From Pseudomonadota bacterium (lineage in GTDB: Bacteria; Pseudomonadota; Alphaproteobacteria; Dongiales; Dongiaceae), in the NCBI GenBank assembly GCA_016183985.1, contig JACPDN010000006.1, positions 186,001 through 250,000 of the forward strand: a stretch of 64,000 nucleotides of DNA, in the 5' to 3' direction. How positions within the stretch are numbered: the stretch's first letter is position 1; every line of letters begins with the position of its first letter. The position numbers and the translations under genes were made by a program. This document shows positions 26,883 through 36,301 of the stretch, one piece after another. The notes under the pieces were generated by a model that was not told where the DNA came from, did not search any database, and saw only the letters and a list, made by a program, of their open reading frames with translations.

Positions 26883-27803
26883 ATGCTAAATACTCAGCGG
26901 CGACTTGCCGCCCTCCCAGGCCTTCGGGCCTTCGAAGCCGTGGCCAGGCATGGCAGCGTCCGGCAGGCGGCAGCCGAGCTCAACGTCACGCCGGGTGCCG
27001 TCAGCCAGCAGGTGAAGGCGCTCGAAGCCGAGATCGGCAGCGCCCTCGTCCAGCGTCAGGGCACCGGTATCGTGCTCACCCGCATGGGTCAGGAGGTGAA
27101 GGACGACCTCACCGCCGCCTTTCGCCTGCTCTCCCGAGTCTCGGATCGGATGCGTAAAGGCCTCAAAGGCTTGTCGCTGCGCCTGCGCATCGAAGACCCG
27201 GCCTTGGCCGCCAATTGGCTGCTCACTCGCCTGCAGCGCTATCGCAGCCGCCCCGACAGCGTCGATGTGGTGCTGGAGACGGCGACCAGCTGGTCGCATA
27301 TGGAACCCGATGCCTTCGATTTCGACATCCGCTTCGGCCTGGGCGATTGGGAGGACGTCACTGCCCATCGCCTCTTCGCCGACGAAGTCTTCCCCGTCTG
27401 CAACCCGCGGCTTCTTGAGAAACATCCTTTGAACGAGCCGCGTGACCTACAGCATCACACCCTGCTCCATCTCGACTGGACCGGCCAGGCGGTGATCTGG
27501 CCAGACTGGCCGGCTTGGGCACGCGTCGCGGGCGTGCCCGATATCGATACCTCGCGCGGCATTCATTTCACCGATTTCGCACTGTGCCTGCAGGCGGCGG
27601 TAGCGGGCCAGGGTGTCTCGCTCGGCACCACCGCCGTCGTTGCCGACGCGCTGGCCGACGGGCGTCTGGTGGCACCGTTCGAGAAGAGCATCCTCACACC
27701 TTTTGCTTATTACATCGTGCACGCGCCCGACGTGATGAAGCGGCCAGAGGCGAAAGGCTTCCTCGATTGGATATTGGAAGAAGCGCGGCTGACGGAGGTG
27801 TGA
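26883..27803 (+). CDS. LysR-family transcriptional regulator (GcvA/VtlR-like)
   Basis: The 306-residue regulator has an N-terminal helix-turn-helix (residues about 9-68; LRAFEAVARHGSVRQAAAEL, NVTPGAVSQQVKALEAEIG) and a C-terminal co-inducer domain of the periplasmic-binding fold. The GcvA-like opening and the divergent DUF1127-like neighbour recall VtlR-type regulators, which control small DUF1127 genes; the link is inferred. An inverted repeat TTTAG-TTATG-CTAAA (26876-26890) overlaps the start codon and could serve autoregulation. No clear ribosome-binding site is present. Confidence 0.88.
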   Translation: MLNTQRRLAALPGLRAFEAVARHGSVRQAAAELNVTPGAVSQQVKALEAEIGSALVQRQGTGIVLTRMGQEVKDDLTAAFRLLSRVSDRMRKGLKGLSLRLRIEDPALAANWLLTRLQRYRSRPDSVDVVLETATSWSHMEPDAFDFDIRFGLGDWEDVTAHRLFADEVFPVCNPRLLEKHPLNEPRDLQHHTLLHLDWTGQAVIWPDWPAWARVAGVPDIDTSRGIHFTDFALCLQAAVAGQGVSLGTTAVVADALADGRLVAPFEKSILTPFAYYIVHAPDVMKRPEAKGFLDWILEEARLTEV

Positions 27804-27814
27804 GGCATTGGACC

Positions 27815-27893
27815 GTCATCCCCGGGCGAAGTCCCCACGGATCCACTATTGCGGTGGATAAACCGGATGCCCGGAACAAGTCCTGGCATGACG
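27815..27893. repeat. Dispersed palindromic repeat, copy 1
   Basis: A roughly 80-bp element opens with GTCATCCCCGGGCGAAGTCC, contains GGATCCACT, and closes with CAAGTCCTGGCATGAC. A related copy in the same orientation is at 29061-29135, on the other side of the dehydrogenase-like gene. The ends (GTCAT / ATGAC) are inverted. It is of the REP type common in alphaproteobacterial genomes. Confidence 0.75.
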
Positions 27894-27900
27894 ATGAAAA

Positions 27901-28983
27901 TCAGGCAACCAGCCCCACCAGCTTCGCCGCCATCGCCGCGGCATCTTCGGGTTTGAGCCGCGTGCATTTTTCGCCGAGATGAGTCTCGAATGCGGCGGCG
28001 GTTTTCTCGGTGAAGATCACTGTGCCATCCTTCTCCAGCGCCGTGATGCCGTCGAAGGTGAGTGCCGCGGCGTTGACGCCCAGCGCCTGCTCCAGCGTCC
28101 ATTCGCGCGGCAGATCGACGGCGACGCCCTTGCGGCTGATCTTGACCGGATAGCCGCCGACTAGGCCGTTCGGCGCCGGCGCATGCAATGCGTAGGGCTC
28201 ATCGCTCAACAGCGCCGCCAGCACGTCGAGCGCCGCCGACGCGGTGATGCGGTTGATTTCGTCTGTGTGCTCCACTGCCATCTTCACACTGCGCAGCTTA
28301 TCCTTCACGCCCAGCGAAATGTCATGTCCGTGCCATAGCACCTGCAGCAGGAAAGGTGGAAACTCCTTCACCGCTTCCTCGCGATAGAAGAGCGACGACA
28401 GGGCGTGACCAGCCACCAGCTTCACCGCCAATTCCGGAATCGGCGCCTTGGCCTGTTCGCTGGCAAGAAACCGTATCTTGGGCAGGCATTCGCTGATATT
28501 GCCGATGCCGATACTCGGCCCCTGCCCGGTCATGTGCAGGATCGCATTGACCACGTCCGGATAGGTGCCGCTGACCCAGGGGCAATGCAGTTCCGATTTC
28601 TCCCAGGCGGCACGCAAGGCCAGCATGGGCGCCAGATGGCAGGCAAGCCAGAAGCCGAAAGGCAGGTTCCTGAGCTTCGCGGCATTACCGCTCGCCGCAA
28701 TCCGCCACCAGGGCAACAGGGTGGGCGCCGCGAACATCAGATCCGGCTGGATCTTGCGCAACAGGTCCGGCGCATTGGGGGCGTTGAAATCGAAGGCCAC
28801 CACGTCGACGCGCGGGTATTGACCTTCCAAAGCGGCGCCGATCTTGGCAGCGTTGGCCTTGGCGCGGGCATGGGCCGTGTTACGCGTGGCCACGATGATA
28901 TGCTGGAATCGCCCATCGCGCGCCGCTGCCTCCAGCACCGCGCCGCCCAGTTTCCCCAGCGATATCAGCAACAGCTTGCTCAA
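27901..28983 (-). CDS. Saccharopine dehydrogenase-like NAD(P)-binding protein
   Basis: The protein of about 360 residues begins with a Rossmann strand-loop-helix (KLLLISLGKLGGAVLEAA) and a saccharopine-dehydrogenase-like middle domain (SGTYPDVVNAILHMTGQGPS in parts: WVSGTYPDVVNAIL). The exact reaction is unknown. I prefer a TTG start at 28983, after a G-run. The frame is open to 29064, but that extension runs into the repeat at 29061 and shows no conserved sequence. Repeat copies lie on both sides, and the gene is flanked by lysR and tex. Confidence 0.65.
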   Translation of the reverse strand: MSKLLLISLGKLGGAVLEAAARDGRFQHIIVATRNTAHARAKANAAKIGAALEGQYPRVDVVAFDFNAPNAPDLLRKIQPDLMFAAPTLLPWWRIAASGNAAKLRNLPFGFWLACHLAPMLALRAAWEKSELHCPWVSGTYPDVVNAILHMTGQGPSIGIGNISECLPKIRFLASEQAKAPIPELAVKLVAGHALSSLFYREEAVKEFPPFLLQVLWHGHDISLGVKDKLRSVKMAVEHTDEINRITASAALDVLAALLSDEPYALHAPAPNGLVGGYPVKISRKGVAVDLPREWTLEQALGVNAAALTFDGITALEKDGTVIFTEKTAAAFETHLGEKCTRLKPEDAAAMAAKLVGLVA

Positions 28984-29060
28984 CCGGCCCCCGATTCCAA
29001 GATCGGGATGAGCGTAACGGTGGAATCGCGCGTTGGCGAGTGCCCCGCCAAATGCGTCCG

Positions 29061-29135
29061 ACATCCCCGGGCGAAGTCCCGGGGATCCACTGCTTGCCGG
29101 ATGGACTGGATGCCCGGGTCAAGCCCGGGCATGAC
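29061..29135. repeat. Dispersed palindromic repeat, copy 2
   Basis: ACATCCCCGGGCGAAGTCCC, GGGGATCCACT and GCCCGGGTCAAGCCCGGGC then ATGAC match copy 1 (27815-27893) in order and orientation. The internal CCCGGG arms make a more perfect hairpin than in copy 1. It lies between tex and the dehydrogenase-like gene, both on the minus strand. Confidence 0.75.
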
Positions 29136-29160
29136 GGTCTATGAACGGAGGCCGCGCGTC

Positions 29161-31491
29161 CTACTTCTTGAACCCGGCCTTTGCGAAGGCTGCGGCAAGC
29201 GCGTTGTCACCGCCACCACCGCCGCCGCGATTCTGGGCCGGCTTGTTGTCCTGCATGAACTTGCGCTCGTTCCTGCCCATCGGCCGGTCCTTCGGCGCCT
29301 CCGTGTTCTGTCGGCTTTGCGGCGTCTCGCCGGAGCGCATGGTGAGGGAGATGCGCTTCCTCTTGATGTCGACTTCCAGCACGCGGACCTTCACCACGTC
29401 GCCAGGCTTCACCACCTCGCGCGGATCCTTGACGAAGCGGTCGGCAAGCGCCGAGACGTGCACGAGGCCGTCCTGATGCACGCCGATATCGACGAAGGCA
29501 CCGAAGGCCGCGACATTGGTCACGACCCCTTCCAGCATCATGCCGGGCTGGAGATCCTTCATCTCCTCGACGCCTTCCTTGAAGGTCGCCGTCTTGAATT
29601 CCGGTCGCGGATCGCGGCCCGGCTTTTCCAGTTCCTTGATGATGTCGGTGACCGTCGGCACGCCAAAGGTCTCATCGGTGAACTGCTCAGGCTTCAAGCT
29701 CTTGAGCAGCTTGGTGTCGCCGATGACGGCCGTGATTTCCTTGCCGGTGACGGCGAGGATGCGGCGCACCACCGGATAGGCTTCCGGATGGACCGAGGAA
29801 TTGTCGAGTGCGTCTTCACCCTCGCGGATGCGCAGGAAGCCCGCCGCCTGCTCGAAGGCTTTCGGCCCGAGGCGCGGCACGCTGAGGAGCTGCTGGCGCG
29901 ATTTGAAGGGGCCGTTGGCATCGCGGAAGGCAACAATATTCTGCGCCAGACTCTCACCCAAACCCGACACACGTGCCAGCAGCTTGGCAGACGCCGTATT
30001 CACTTCAACACCGACCGCGTTCACGCAATCCTCGACCACGGCATCGAGCGCCTTCGACAGGCGGAACTCGGCTACGTCATGCTGGTACTGGCCGACACCG
30101 ATGGATTTCGGATCGATCTTCACCAGTTCGGCGAGCGGATCCTGCAGACGGCGCGCGATGGAAACCGCGCCACGAATGGTCACGTCCAGTTCCGGCAATT
30201 CCTTCGAAGCGTATTCCGAGGCCGAGTACACGGAAGCGCCTGCTTCCGACACCATGACTTTGGTGAGCTTCAGTTCCGGGTGGCGCTTCATCAGGTCGTC
30301 GGCCAGCTTGTCGGTTTCGCGGCTTGCCGTGCCGTTGCCGATGGCGACCAGTTCCAGGCTGTGGCGATGACAGAGAGCGGCGAGAACCGCGATCGATTCA
30401 TCCCATTGCCGCTTCGGTTCGTGCGGATAGATCGTCGCGAATTCCAGCACCTTGCCGGTGGCGGCAATGACCGCGACCTTGCAACCGGTGCGCAGGCCTG
30501 GATCGAGGCCGAGGGTCGCCCGCCCACCGGCCGGTGCCGACATCAGCACATCCTTGAGATTGGACGCGAAGACGCGCACGGCTTCATCTTCCGCCGCCTG
30601 ACGCAACCGGCCCATGAGGTCGAGCTCCAGGCTCAGCTTCAGCTTCACGCGCCAGCACCAATGCACGACATCGATCAGCCATGAATCTGCGGCACGGCCC
30701 TGATCGGCAACGCCAGACTGGGCCGCAATCACCCGCTCGGCCTCATTCAGCGCCTTGCGGTCTTCCGGCTCGTCGATGGCGAGATTGAGCGCCAGGATTT
30801 CTTCCTTCTGGCCGCGGAACATGGCCAGCGCCCGGTGCGACGGCACCTTGGCAATCGGCTCGGCCGCGTCGAAGTAATCGGAGAACTTGGCGCCGCTGTC
30901 CTGTTTGCCTTCCATGACCTTGGAAACGAGGCGCGCCTTGTCCCACATGAACTCACGCAACCGCGCCAGCAGATCGGCGTCTTCCGCAAACCGTTCGGAG
31001 AGAATATCGCGGGCACCTTCGAGGGCCGCCTTCACATCGGCCACACCTTTTTCGGCATTCACATAGGCCGCCGCCTCATCCTGCGGTTTTTTGGTCGGAT
31101 CGCCGATCAGCAGATCAGCCAGCGGCTCGAGGCCGGCTTCGCGGGCGATCATCGCCTTGGTGCGACGCTTGGGCTTGAACGGTAAATAGAGATCCTCGAG
31201 GCGCGCCTTGGTATCCGCAATCGCGATCTCGCGGCTGAGTTCGTCGGTCATCTTGCCTTGTTCTTCGATGCTCTTGAAGATCGCGGCACGGCGATCCTCG
31301 AGCTCGCGCAGGTAGCCAAGGCGTTCTTCCAGCTTGCGCAGCTGGATGTCGTCGAGGCCGCCGGTCACTTCCTTGCGGTAGCGCGCGATGAAGGGAACCG
31401 TGGCGCCGCCATCCAGCAATTCGACCGCGGCTTTGACCTGCACGTCCCGTGCGTCAAGTTCCTCGGCGATTCTTGCTTCGATGGACTTCAT
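29161..31491 (-). CDS. tex: Tex family RNA-binding transcription accessory protein
   Basis: The 776-residue protein has the Tex architecture. An N-terminal helical domain ([20 protein letters not shown] in parts: [14 protein letters not shown]) is followed by a YqgF-like domain (about residues 325-450; [16 protein letters not shown]), helix-hairpin-helix repeats ([20 protein letters not shown]) and an S1 RNA-binding domain near residues 645-715 ([21 protein letters not shown]). The tail is low-complexity and Gly-rich. Tex binds nucleic acid and RNA polymerase and affects transcription or RNA decay. It appears to be a single-gene unit. Confidence 0.95.
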   Translation of the reverse strand: MKSIEARIAEELDARDVQVKAAVELLDGGATVPFIARYRKEVTGGLDDIQLRKLEERLGYLRELEDRRAAIFKSIEEQGKMTDELSREIAIADTKARLEDLYLPFKPKRRTKAMIAREAGLEPLADLLIGDPTKKPQDEAAAYVNAEKGVADVKAALEGARDILSERFAEDADLLARLREFMWDKARLVSKVMEGKQDSGAKFSDYFDAAEPIAKVPSHRALAMFRGQKEEILALNLAIDEPEDRKALNEAERVIAAQSGVADQGRAADSWLIDVVHWCWRVKLKLSLELDLMGRLRQAAEDEAVRVFASNLKDVLMSAPAGGRATLGLDPGLRTGCKVAVIAATGKVLEFATIYPHEPKRQWDESIAVLAALCHRHSLELVAIGNGTASRETDKLADDLMKRHPELKLTKVMVSEAGASVYSASEYASKELPELDVTIRGAVSIARRLQDPLAELVKIDPKSIGVGQYQHDVAEFRLSKALDAVVEDCVNAVGVEVNTASAKLLARVSGLGESLAQNIVAFRDANGPFKSRQQLLSVPRLGPKAFEQAAGFLRIREGEDALDNSSVHPEAYPVVRRILAVTGKEITAVIGDTKLLKSLKPEQFTDETFGVPTVTDIIKELEKPGRDPRPEFKTATFKEGVEEMKDLQPGMMLEGVVTNVAAFGAFVDIGVHQDGLVHVSALADRFVKDPREVVKPGDVVKVRVLEVDIKRKRISLTMRSGETPQSRQNTEAPKDRPMGRNERKFMQDNKPAQNRGGGGGGDNALAAAFAKAGFKK

Positions 31492-31655
31492 GTGGGCTCC
31501 TCACGACTCGGGTTCTGGCACCCTGTTTGGGCGAAAGGCGGGCCTTGTAGCGGAGCGATGACTAGGGTTCAATGCCTTGACGTAATCCGTTCCCGCCACT
31601 AGCCGCGCCAGCTTTTTGATTCTAAGGCCTTTTGATTCTACGGAAAGATCGCATC

Positions 31656-31967
31656 ATGACCGCCAGCGCCAAATCCACCCGTCCCGCCGCCGTCCCGACC
31701 GTCCAAGTCGACAATGAACGCGTCACCGTGACCGAATGGCGCTTTGCGCCCGGGGCCGAAACGACCTGGCATCGCCATGGTTACGACTATGTCGTCGTGC
31801 CGCTCCTCGACGGCAAGCTGCAGATCGACGACGGCAAGGAACAGCGCATCGTCGAGATGGGCGCCGGCAAGTCCTATTATCGCCCGGTCGGCGTCGAGCA
31901 CAATGTCATCAACGCCAGCGATTACGAGTACGCATTTGTCGAAATCGAATTCAAGACGGCGCGATAG
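31656..31967 (+). CDS. Small cupin-domain protein
   Basis: The 103-residue single cupin domain shows metal-binding motif 1 (GAETTWHRHGYDYVVVPLLDG) and motif 2 (YYRPVGVEHNVIN). Cupins of this size bind a metal and act as small enzymes or sensors; the substrate is unknown. The start at 31656 is preceded by GGAAAG eight bases upstream; an earlier in-frame start at 31632 is less well placed. A palindromic repeat and rnr follow on the same strand. Confidence 0.8.
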   Translation: MTASAKSTRPAAVPTVQVDNERVTVTEWRFAPGAETTWHRHGYDYVVVPLLDGKLQIDDGKEQRIVEMGAGKSYYRPVGVEHNVINASDYEYAFVEIEFKTAR

Positions 31968-31990
31968 AGATTTTGAGGCTTTGAAGAAAA

Positions 31991-32100
31991 GCCCCCTCAC
32001 CCCAACCCCTCTCCCCGCAAGCGGGGCGAGGGGCTTTGAGACGAAGTTCGATCGAAACTCCCTCGCCCCACGAAGTAGGGAGAGGGCCGGGGTGAGGGGC
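31991..32100. repeat. Long palindromic element between cupin gene and rnr
   Basis: The 110-bp element starts GCCCCCTCACCCCAACCCC and ends GGGCCGGGGTGAGGGGC, imperfectly complementary arms that could form a large hairpin; a second internal hairpin is CCCCGCAAGCGGGG. It ends six bases before the rnr start codon, and its GAGGGG (32094-32099) is the only ribosome-binding site for rnr. A related element is at 40571-40676. Confidence 0.75.
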
Positions 32101-32105
32101 ATTTA

Positions 32106-34535
32106 ATGACGCGCGATAAACCGACTGGCGACAAATCCAAGAAGCCGAAGCCCTCACGCGGACCGCGTAAGGATGCACGTGCGGCGCGGCGGGATGCCGC
32201 TGATAACTCAAGCAAGGGCGGCAAAGGCAAGGCCGTTCCCTTCCCGACCAAGGAACAGGTGCTCGACTTCGTCCGTACCTCGCCGGTGCCGGTCGGCAAG
32301 CGCGAGATTGCGCGCGCCTTCAACCTGCGTGGACAGGATCGCATTCCGCTGAAAGCCCTGCTGAAGGAATTGGAGAAGGATGGCGCCGTCGATCGTGGCA
32401 AGGCGCGACGTCTCGCGGCACCCGGCGCCCTTCCCGAGGTGACTGTCATCCAGATCATCGGCCCCGACGTCGATGGCGATATCTGGGCACGGCCGATCGA
32501 CTTCCCCGAAGACGATGCAGAGCCGCAGATCATCGTCATCGAGGACAAGAAGCTCGATAAGCCGCTGGCACCGGGTGACCGGGTGCTGGCGCGCCTTGAG
32601 CGCAAGGATTCCGACGTCTATGAGGCGCGCCCAATCCGTCGCCTGCAGGCGCGGGCCGAACGCGTCGTGGGAGTCCTGGAAAAGGGGCCGCATGGCACGG
32701 GCCGCATCATTCCCACCAGCAAACGCATCAAGACCGAATTTACCGTAGATCCCAAGGATCTCGGCGGCGCCCGTCCGTCCGAAATCGTGGTGGCCGAGAT
32801 CGAACCGGCACGGCGCATGGGAAGCCCCCGCGCGCGCATCGTCGAACGCATCGGCCGTGTCGGCGAGGCGAAGGCGGTCAGTATGATCTCCATCGCCGAG
32901 CATCATATCCCCTTCCAGTTCTCACCTGCCGCGCAGGAACAGGCGGAAGCGGCAACTGCGGCACCGCTCGGCAACCGCGCGGACCTTCGCAAAGTTCCGC
33001 TCGTCACCATCGACGGGGACGATGCGCGTGACTTCGACGATGCCGTCTGGGCGGCACCCGACGACAATGCCGACAATCCCGGCGGCTGGCGCATCATGGT
33101 CGCGATCGCGGACGTCTCCTGGTACGTCCGCCCCGACGATGCACTCGACCGGGTGGCACGCGACCGGGGCAATTCGGTCTACTTCCCGGATCGGGTCGTG
33201 CCGATGCTGCCGGAAGAACTCTCCAACGGCTGGTGCTCGCTGCGCCCGTATGAGGAACGCCCGGTGATGGCTGTCGAAATGACCATCGACGCCAATGGCC
33301 GCAAGCTCAGACACCATTTCATGCGCGGCCTCATGCGCTCGGCGGCCCGCCTCACCTATGACCAGGTGCAGGCGGCGATGGACGGCAATCCAGACGACCT
33401 CACCGGCCCGTTGCTGGAACCGGTCGTCAAGCCGCTATATGGCGCCTTCCAGGCGTTGCTCAAAGCGCGCGAGGAGCGTGGCACGCTGGAACTCGATCTG
33501 CCTGAGCGCCGTGTCTTCATCAACAAGGACGGGCAGATCGAGCAGATCGTGCCCAGGGCACGCCTCGACAGCCATCGCCTGATCGAGGAGTTCATGATCG
33601 CCGCCAACGTGGCTGCGGCCGAGGCCTTGGAAAAGAAGCACTGGCCCTGCATGTACCGCGTCCACGACCAGCCGGACGCGACGCGGGTCGAAGCCTTGCG
33701 TGAATTCCTGGATTCGCTGGGGTTTAACCTGGCGCGCGGGCAGGTGCTCCGGCCCAAGCATTTCACGCAGCTGCTGCTGAAGGCGAAGGGCACACCCTTT
33801 GCCGAGATGATCTCTTCGCTGATCCTGCGCTCCCAGGCCCAGGCGGTATATGCGCCCGAAAATCTCGGGCATTTCGGCTTGGCGCTTACCCGCTACGCCC
33901 ATTTCACCTCGCCCATCCGGCGCTATGCCGACCTGCTCGTGCACCGGGCGTTGATCGGCGCCTATAACTTCGGCGAAGGCGCGCTCGACAGGTCGGCGAC
34001 GGCCGAATTCGCGGAAACAGCGGTCCATATCTCCGGCACCGAGCGGCGTGCCGCGGCAGCCGAGCGCGACGCCATCGACCGCTATGTCGCAGCCTTCCTG
34101 GCCGACAAGGTCGACGCCGAGTTCGACGGGCGCATTTCCGGCGTTGCCCGCTTCGGCCTTTTCATCAATCTGAAGGAAACCGGCGCGGACGGGATCATTC
34201 CCATTTCCACCCTGCCGCAGGATTTCTACGACCATGACGAAGGTCGCCATGCCCTGGTCGGGCGCCGGTCCGGACGCACCTATCAGCTCGGCCAGTCGGT
34301 CACGGTCCGCCTGGTCAGCGCCGATCCACTGACCGGTGGAATCACGCTGGAACTCCTTTCGGCCGAACCCTTGACCGAAGGGTCAGACCGAGTCTTCCGC
34401 CAGACCTCGCCGCGGCAGAAGGCCAAGAAGCCGCCCCAAGGCCGCCCGAAGAACATACGTTTCGGCGGCGATAAGGGCCGGGCCAAATCCCAAAAAGGCG
34501 GAAAGCCCGCCAAAAAGGGAAAGAAGCGCCGCTGA
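32106..34535 (+). CDS. rnr: Ribonuclease R
   Basis: The 809-residue 3'-5' exoribonuclease degrades structured RNA. Cold-shock-type RNA-binding domains precede the RNB catalytic domain with DGDDARDFDDAVWA, whose aspartates bind Mg2+. The RNB core continues through HFGLALTRYAHFTSPIRRYADLL (in parts: LGHFGLALTRYAHF, TSPIRRYADLLVHRAL), followed by an S1 domain (GRISGVARFGLFINL). The N-terminus and C-terminal tail are Lys/Arg-rich, usual for RNase R. Translation seems to depend on a site supplied by the repeat upstream. Confidence 0.96.
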   Translation: MTRDKPTGDKSKKPKPSRGPRKDARAARRDAADNSSKGGKGKAVPFPTKEQVLDFVRTSPVPVGKREIARAFNLRGQDRIPLKALLKELEKDGAVDRGKARRLAAPGALPEVTVIQIIGPDVDGDIWARPIDFPEDDAEPQIIVIEDKKLDKPLAPGDRVLARLERKDSDVYEARPIRRLQARAERVVGVLEKGPHGTGRIIPTSKRIKTEFTVDPKDLGGARPSEIVVAEIEPARRMGSPRARIVERIGRVGEAKAVSMISIAEHHIPFQFSPAAQEQAEAATAAPLGNRADLRKVPLVTIDGDDARDFDDAVWAAPDDNADNPGGWRIMVAIADVSWYVRPDDALDRVARDRGNSVYFPDRVVPMLPEELSNGWCSLRPYEERPVMAVEMTIDANGRKLRHHFMRGLMRSAARLTYDQVQAAMDGNPDDLTGPLLEPVVKPLYGAFQALLKAREERGTLELDLPERRVFINKDGQIEQIVPRARLDSHRLIEEFMIAANVAAAEALEKKHWPCMYRVHDQPDATRVEALREFLDSLGFNLARGQVLRPKHFTQLLLKAKGTPFAEMISSLILRSQAQAVYAPENLGHFGLALTRYAHFTSPIRRYADLLVHRALIGAYNFGEGALDRSATAEFAETAVHISGTERRAAAAERDAIDRYVAAFLADKVDAEFDGRISGVARFGLFINLKETGADGIIPISTLPQDFYDHDEGRHALVGRRSGRTYQLGQSVTVRLVSADPLTGGITLELLSAEPLTEGSDRVFRQTSPRQKAKKPPQGRPKNIRFGGDKGRAKSQKGGKPAKKGKKRR

Positions 34536-34699
34536 TTCTGCATGGTTCAGGACGCGCGAACCCCTAGCCTAGGGCAGGAATTCTGCTAGATTGACGCGCA
34601 ACGAGGGGTAACCCTGGCAGGCGCGATGGGGCAGCGCGCTGGCTTTGGGAAAAGTAGCGGATAGCGGCTGATTTGAGTGCGTTTCGTCCTGAGGGTTTC

Positions 34700-36301
34700 G
34701 TGACCGGGTGGCCTGTACAACAGGTGTCACGCCGGATCGTCGTTTTGCCGCTGCTGCTTGGGCTCTATGCCTGTGCCAGTCAGGCCAGCCGTTCCCCGGA
34801 AGATGCGACCGCCGCCCTTGATCGGGACATGCTGGTCACCGGCCTCGCCGACATCGATTCCATTTACATCACCAAGCAAGACATCGGGGGGCTTACCCTC
34901 ACCGGCCTGCAGCAGCTCTCCAGCCTCGACCCGGAGCTTACAGTCGAAGGCGATAGCGACGAATTGAAGCTGCTGCAGAACAAGAACATCATCGAGGCCG
35001 AGAAGCTCGACGACGGGCCGGATGCCAGCGCCAAACAATGGGGCAAGGCCGCGGCCAAGCTCCTGAAGGAAGCGCGCGCCAAATCGACCAAGGTCTCCGC
35101 GGCCGGCAACGAGAAGGTCTATGAAGCGATCTTCACTGGCATCGTCGGCAAGCTAGACGGCTTCTCACGCTATTCCGGCACCGACGCAGCGCGCGAGGAC
35201 AAGGCATCGCGTGACGGATTCGGCGGCATCGGCGTGCGCATCTCGGTCGAAGACGGTGAAGTGCGCATTACCGCAATTATGCACTACACCCCGGCCGAAC
35301 GCTTGGGCCTGAAGCGCGACGACGTCATCCTGAAGATTGACGGTCATTCGGTCGAAGGCTTCACCCAGCAGCAAGTGGTGAACGAATTGCGCGGCGAAGT
35401 CGACAGCCGGGTCGTACTCAGCATCCTGCGCGATGGCAAGGACGAGCCGTTTGACGTGGCGGTGAAGCGCGCCCATGTGGTGCCGGAGACGGTGAGCTAT
35501 CGCCGCGAAGGCGACATCGCCTATTTCCGCATATTCAGCTTCAATTCCGAAACCGCCAACAGCCTGAAGCGCGAGATCAAAGACGCCAAGGACGAGATCG
35601 GCAAGAAGATCAAAGGCTACGTCCTCGACTTACGCAACAACCCGGGCGGCTATGTGCCGCAATCGGTGGCGACCGCGAACCTCTTCCTCGACGAAGGCCG
35701 CATTGTCTCGATTCATGGCCGCCATCCGGACAGCCATCAGTATTTCGAAGCCAGCGATGGCGATCTTACCGACGGCAAGCCGATGGCGGTGCTGATCGAC
35801 GGCAATTCGGCGTCAGCTGCGGAGATCGTCGCCGCCGCCTTGCAGGACAATGGCCGCGCCGTGCTGATCGGCACGAACTCCTATGGCAAGGGCACGGTCC
35901 AGAACATCAAGCCGCTGCCCAATCAGGGCGAGATCAAGCTGACCTGGGCGCGCTTCCATGCGCCGTCCGGCTATACGCTGCATCACCTCGGCGTGCTGCC
36001 CAGCGTCTGCACCGCGGGCAAGCATGATTCCGATGAGCTCCTGACGGAGCTGAAACTCGGCGAATTGCCCAAGGTGCCGGTTGCCAAGCGCAATGCCGCC
36101 AAGCCCGACGACACCAAGGCGCTGGATGCCCTGCGCCAGACCTGCCCTGCGCGCAAGAATGAGGATCCGGTCGATCTCGAACTGGCACTCAAACTCCTGC
36201 GGCAGCCGGGCCTTTATCAGAGCGCCGTCGATCTGGCGGACCCGCCGGACGGTGCGCAGGTCGATGATGCCGCCGAGGCCTTGCTCCCCTTCGTACCGTG
36301 A
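34700..36301 (+). CDS. S41 family C-terminal processing peptidase, lipoprotein-like
   Basis: The 533-residue protein is a Tsp/CtpA-type protease. It has an N-terminal hydrophobic segment with a lipobox-like LLLGLYAC, a PDZ domain (about residues 175-260; IGVRISVEDGEVRITAIM, DDVILKIDGHSVEGF), then the S41 catalytic region. The Ser-Lys dyad is Ser372 (GNSASAAE) and Lys397 (SYGKGTVQ), 25 residues apart as in Tsp. I use GTG at 34700 with GAGGG before it; a TTG nine codons earlier has no ribosome-binding site. It overlaps the Nudix gene by four bases (GTGA). Confidence 0.88.
   Translation: MTGWPVQQVSRRIVVLPLLLGLYACASQASRSPEDATAALDRDMLVTGLADIDSIYITKQDIGGLTLTGLQQLSSLDPELTVEGDSDELKLLQNKNIIEAEKLDDGPDASAKQWGKAAAKLLKEARAKSTKVSAAGNEKVYEAIFTGIVGKLDGFSRYSGTDAAREDKASRDGFGGIGVRISVEDGEVRITAIMHYTPAERLGLKRDDVILKIDGHSVEGFTQQQVVNELRGEVDSRVVLSILRDGKDEPFDVAVKRAHVVPETVSYRREGDIAYFRIFSFNSETANSLKREIKDAKDEIGKKIKGYVLDLRNNPGGYVPQSVATANLFLDEGRIVSIHGRHPDSHQYFEASDGDLTDGKPMAVLIDGNSASAAEIVAAALQDNGRAVLIGTNSYGKGTVQNIKPLPNQGEIKLTWARFHAPSGYTLHHLGVLPSVCTAGKHDSDELLTELKLGELPKVPVAKRNAAKPDDTKALDALRQTCPARKNEDPVDLELALKLLRQPGLYQSAVDLADPPDGAQVDDAAEALLPFVP

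Noticed and set aside
28405-30684. 759-codon open frame on the plus strand
   Set aside because: It lies antisense to the dehydrogenase-like gene and tex, crosses a repeat and an intergenic gap, and its translation is rich in His, Arg and Asp with no domain. It is a GC-skew shadow.
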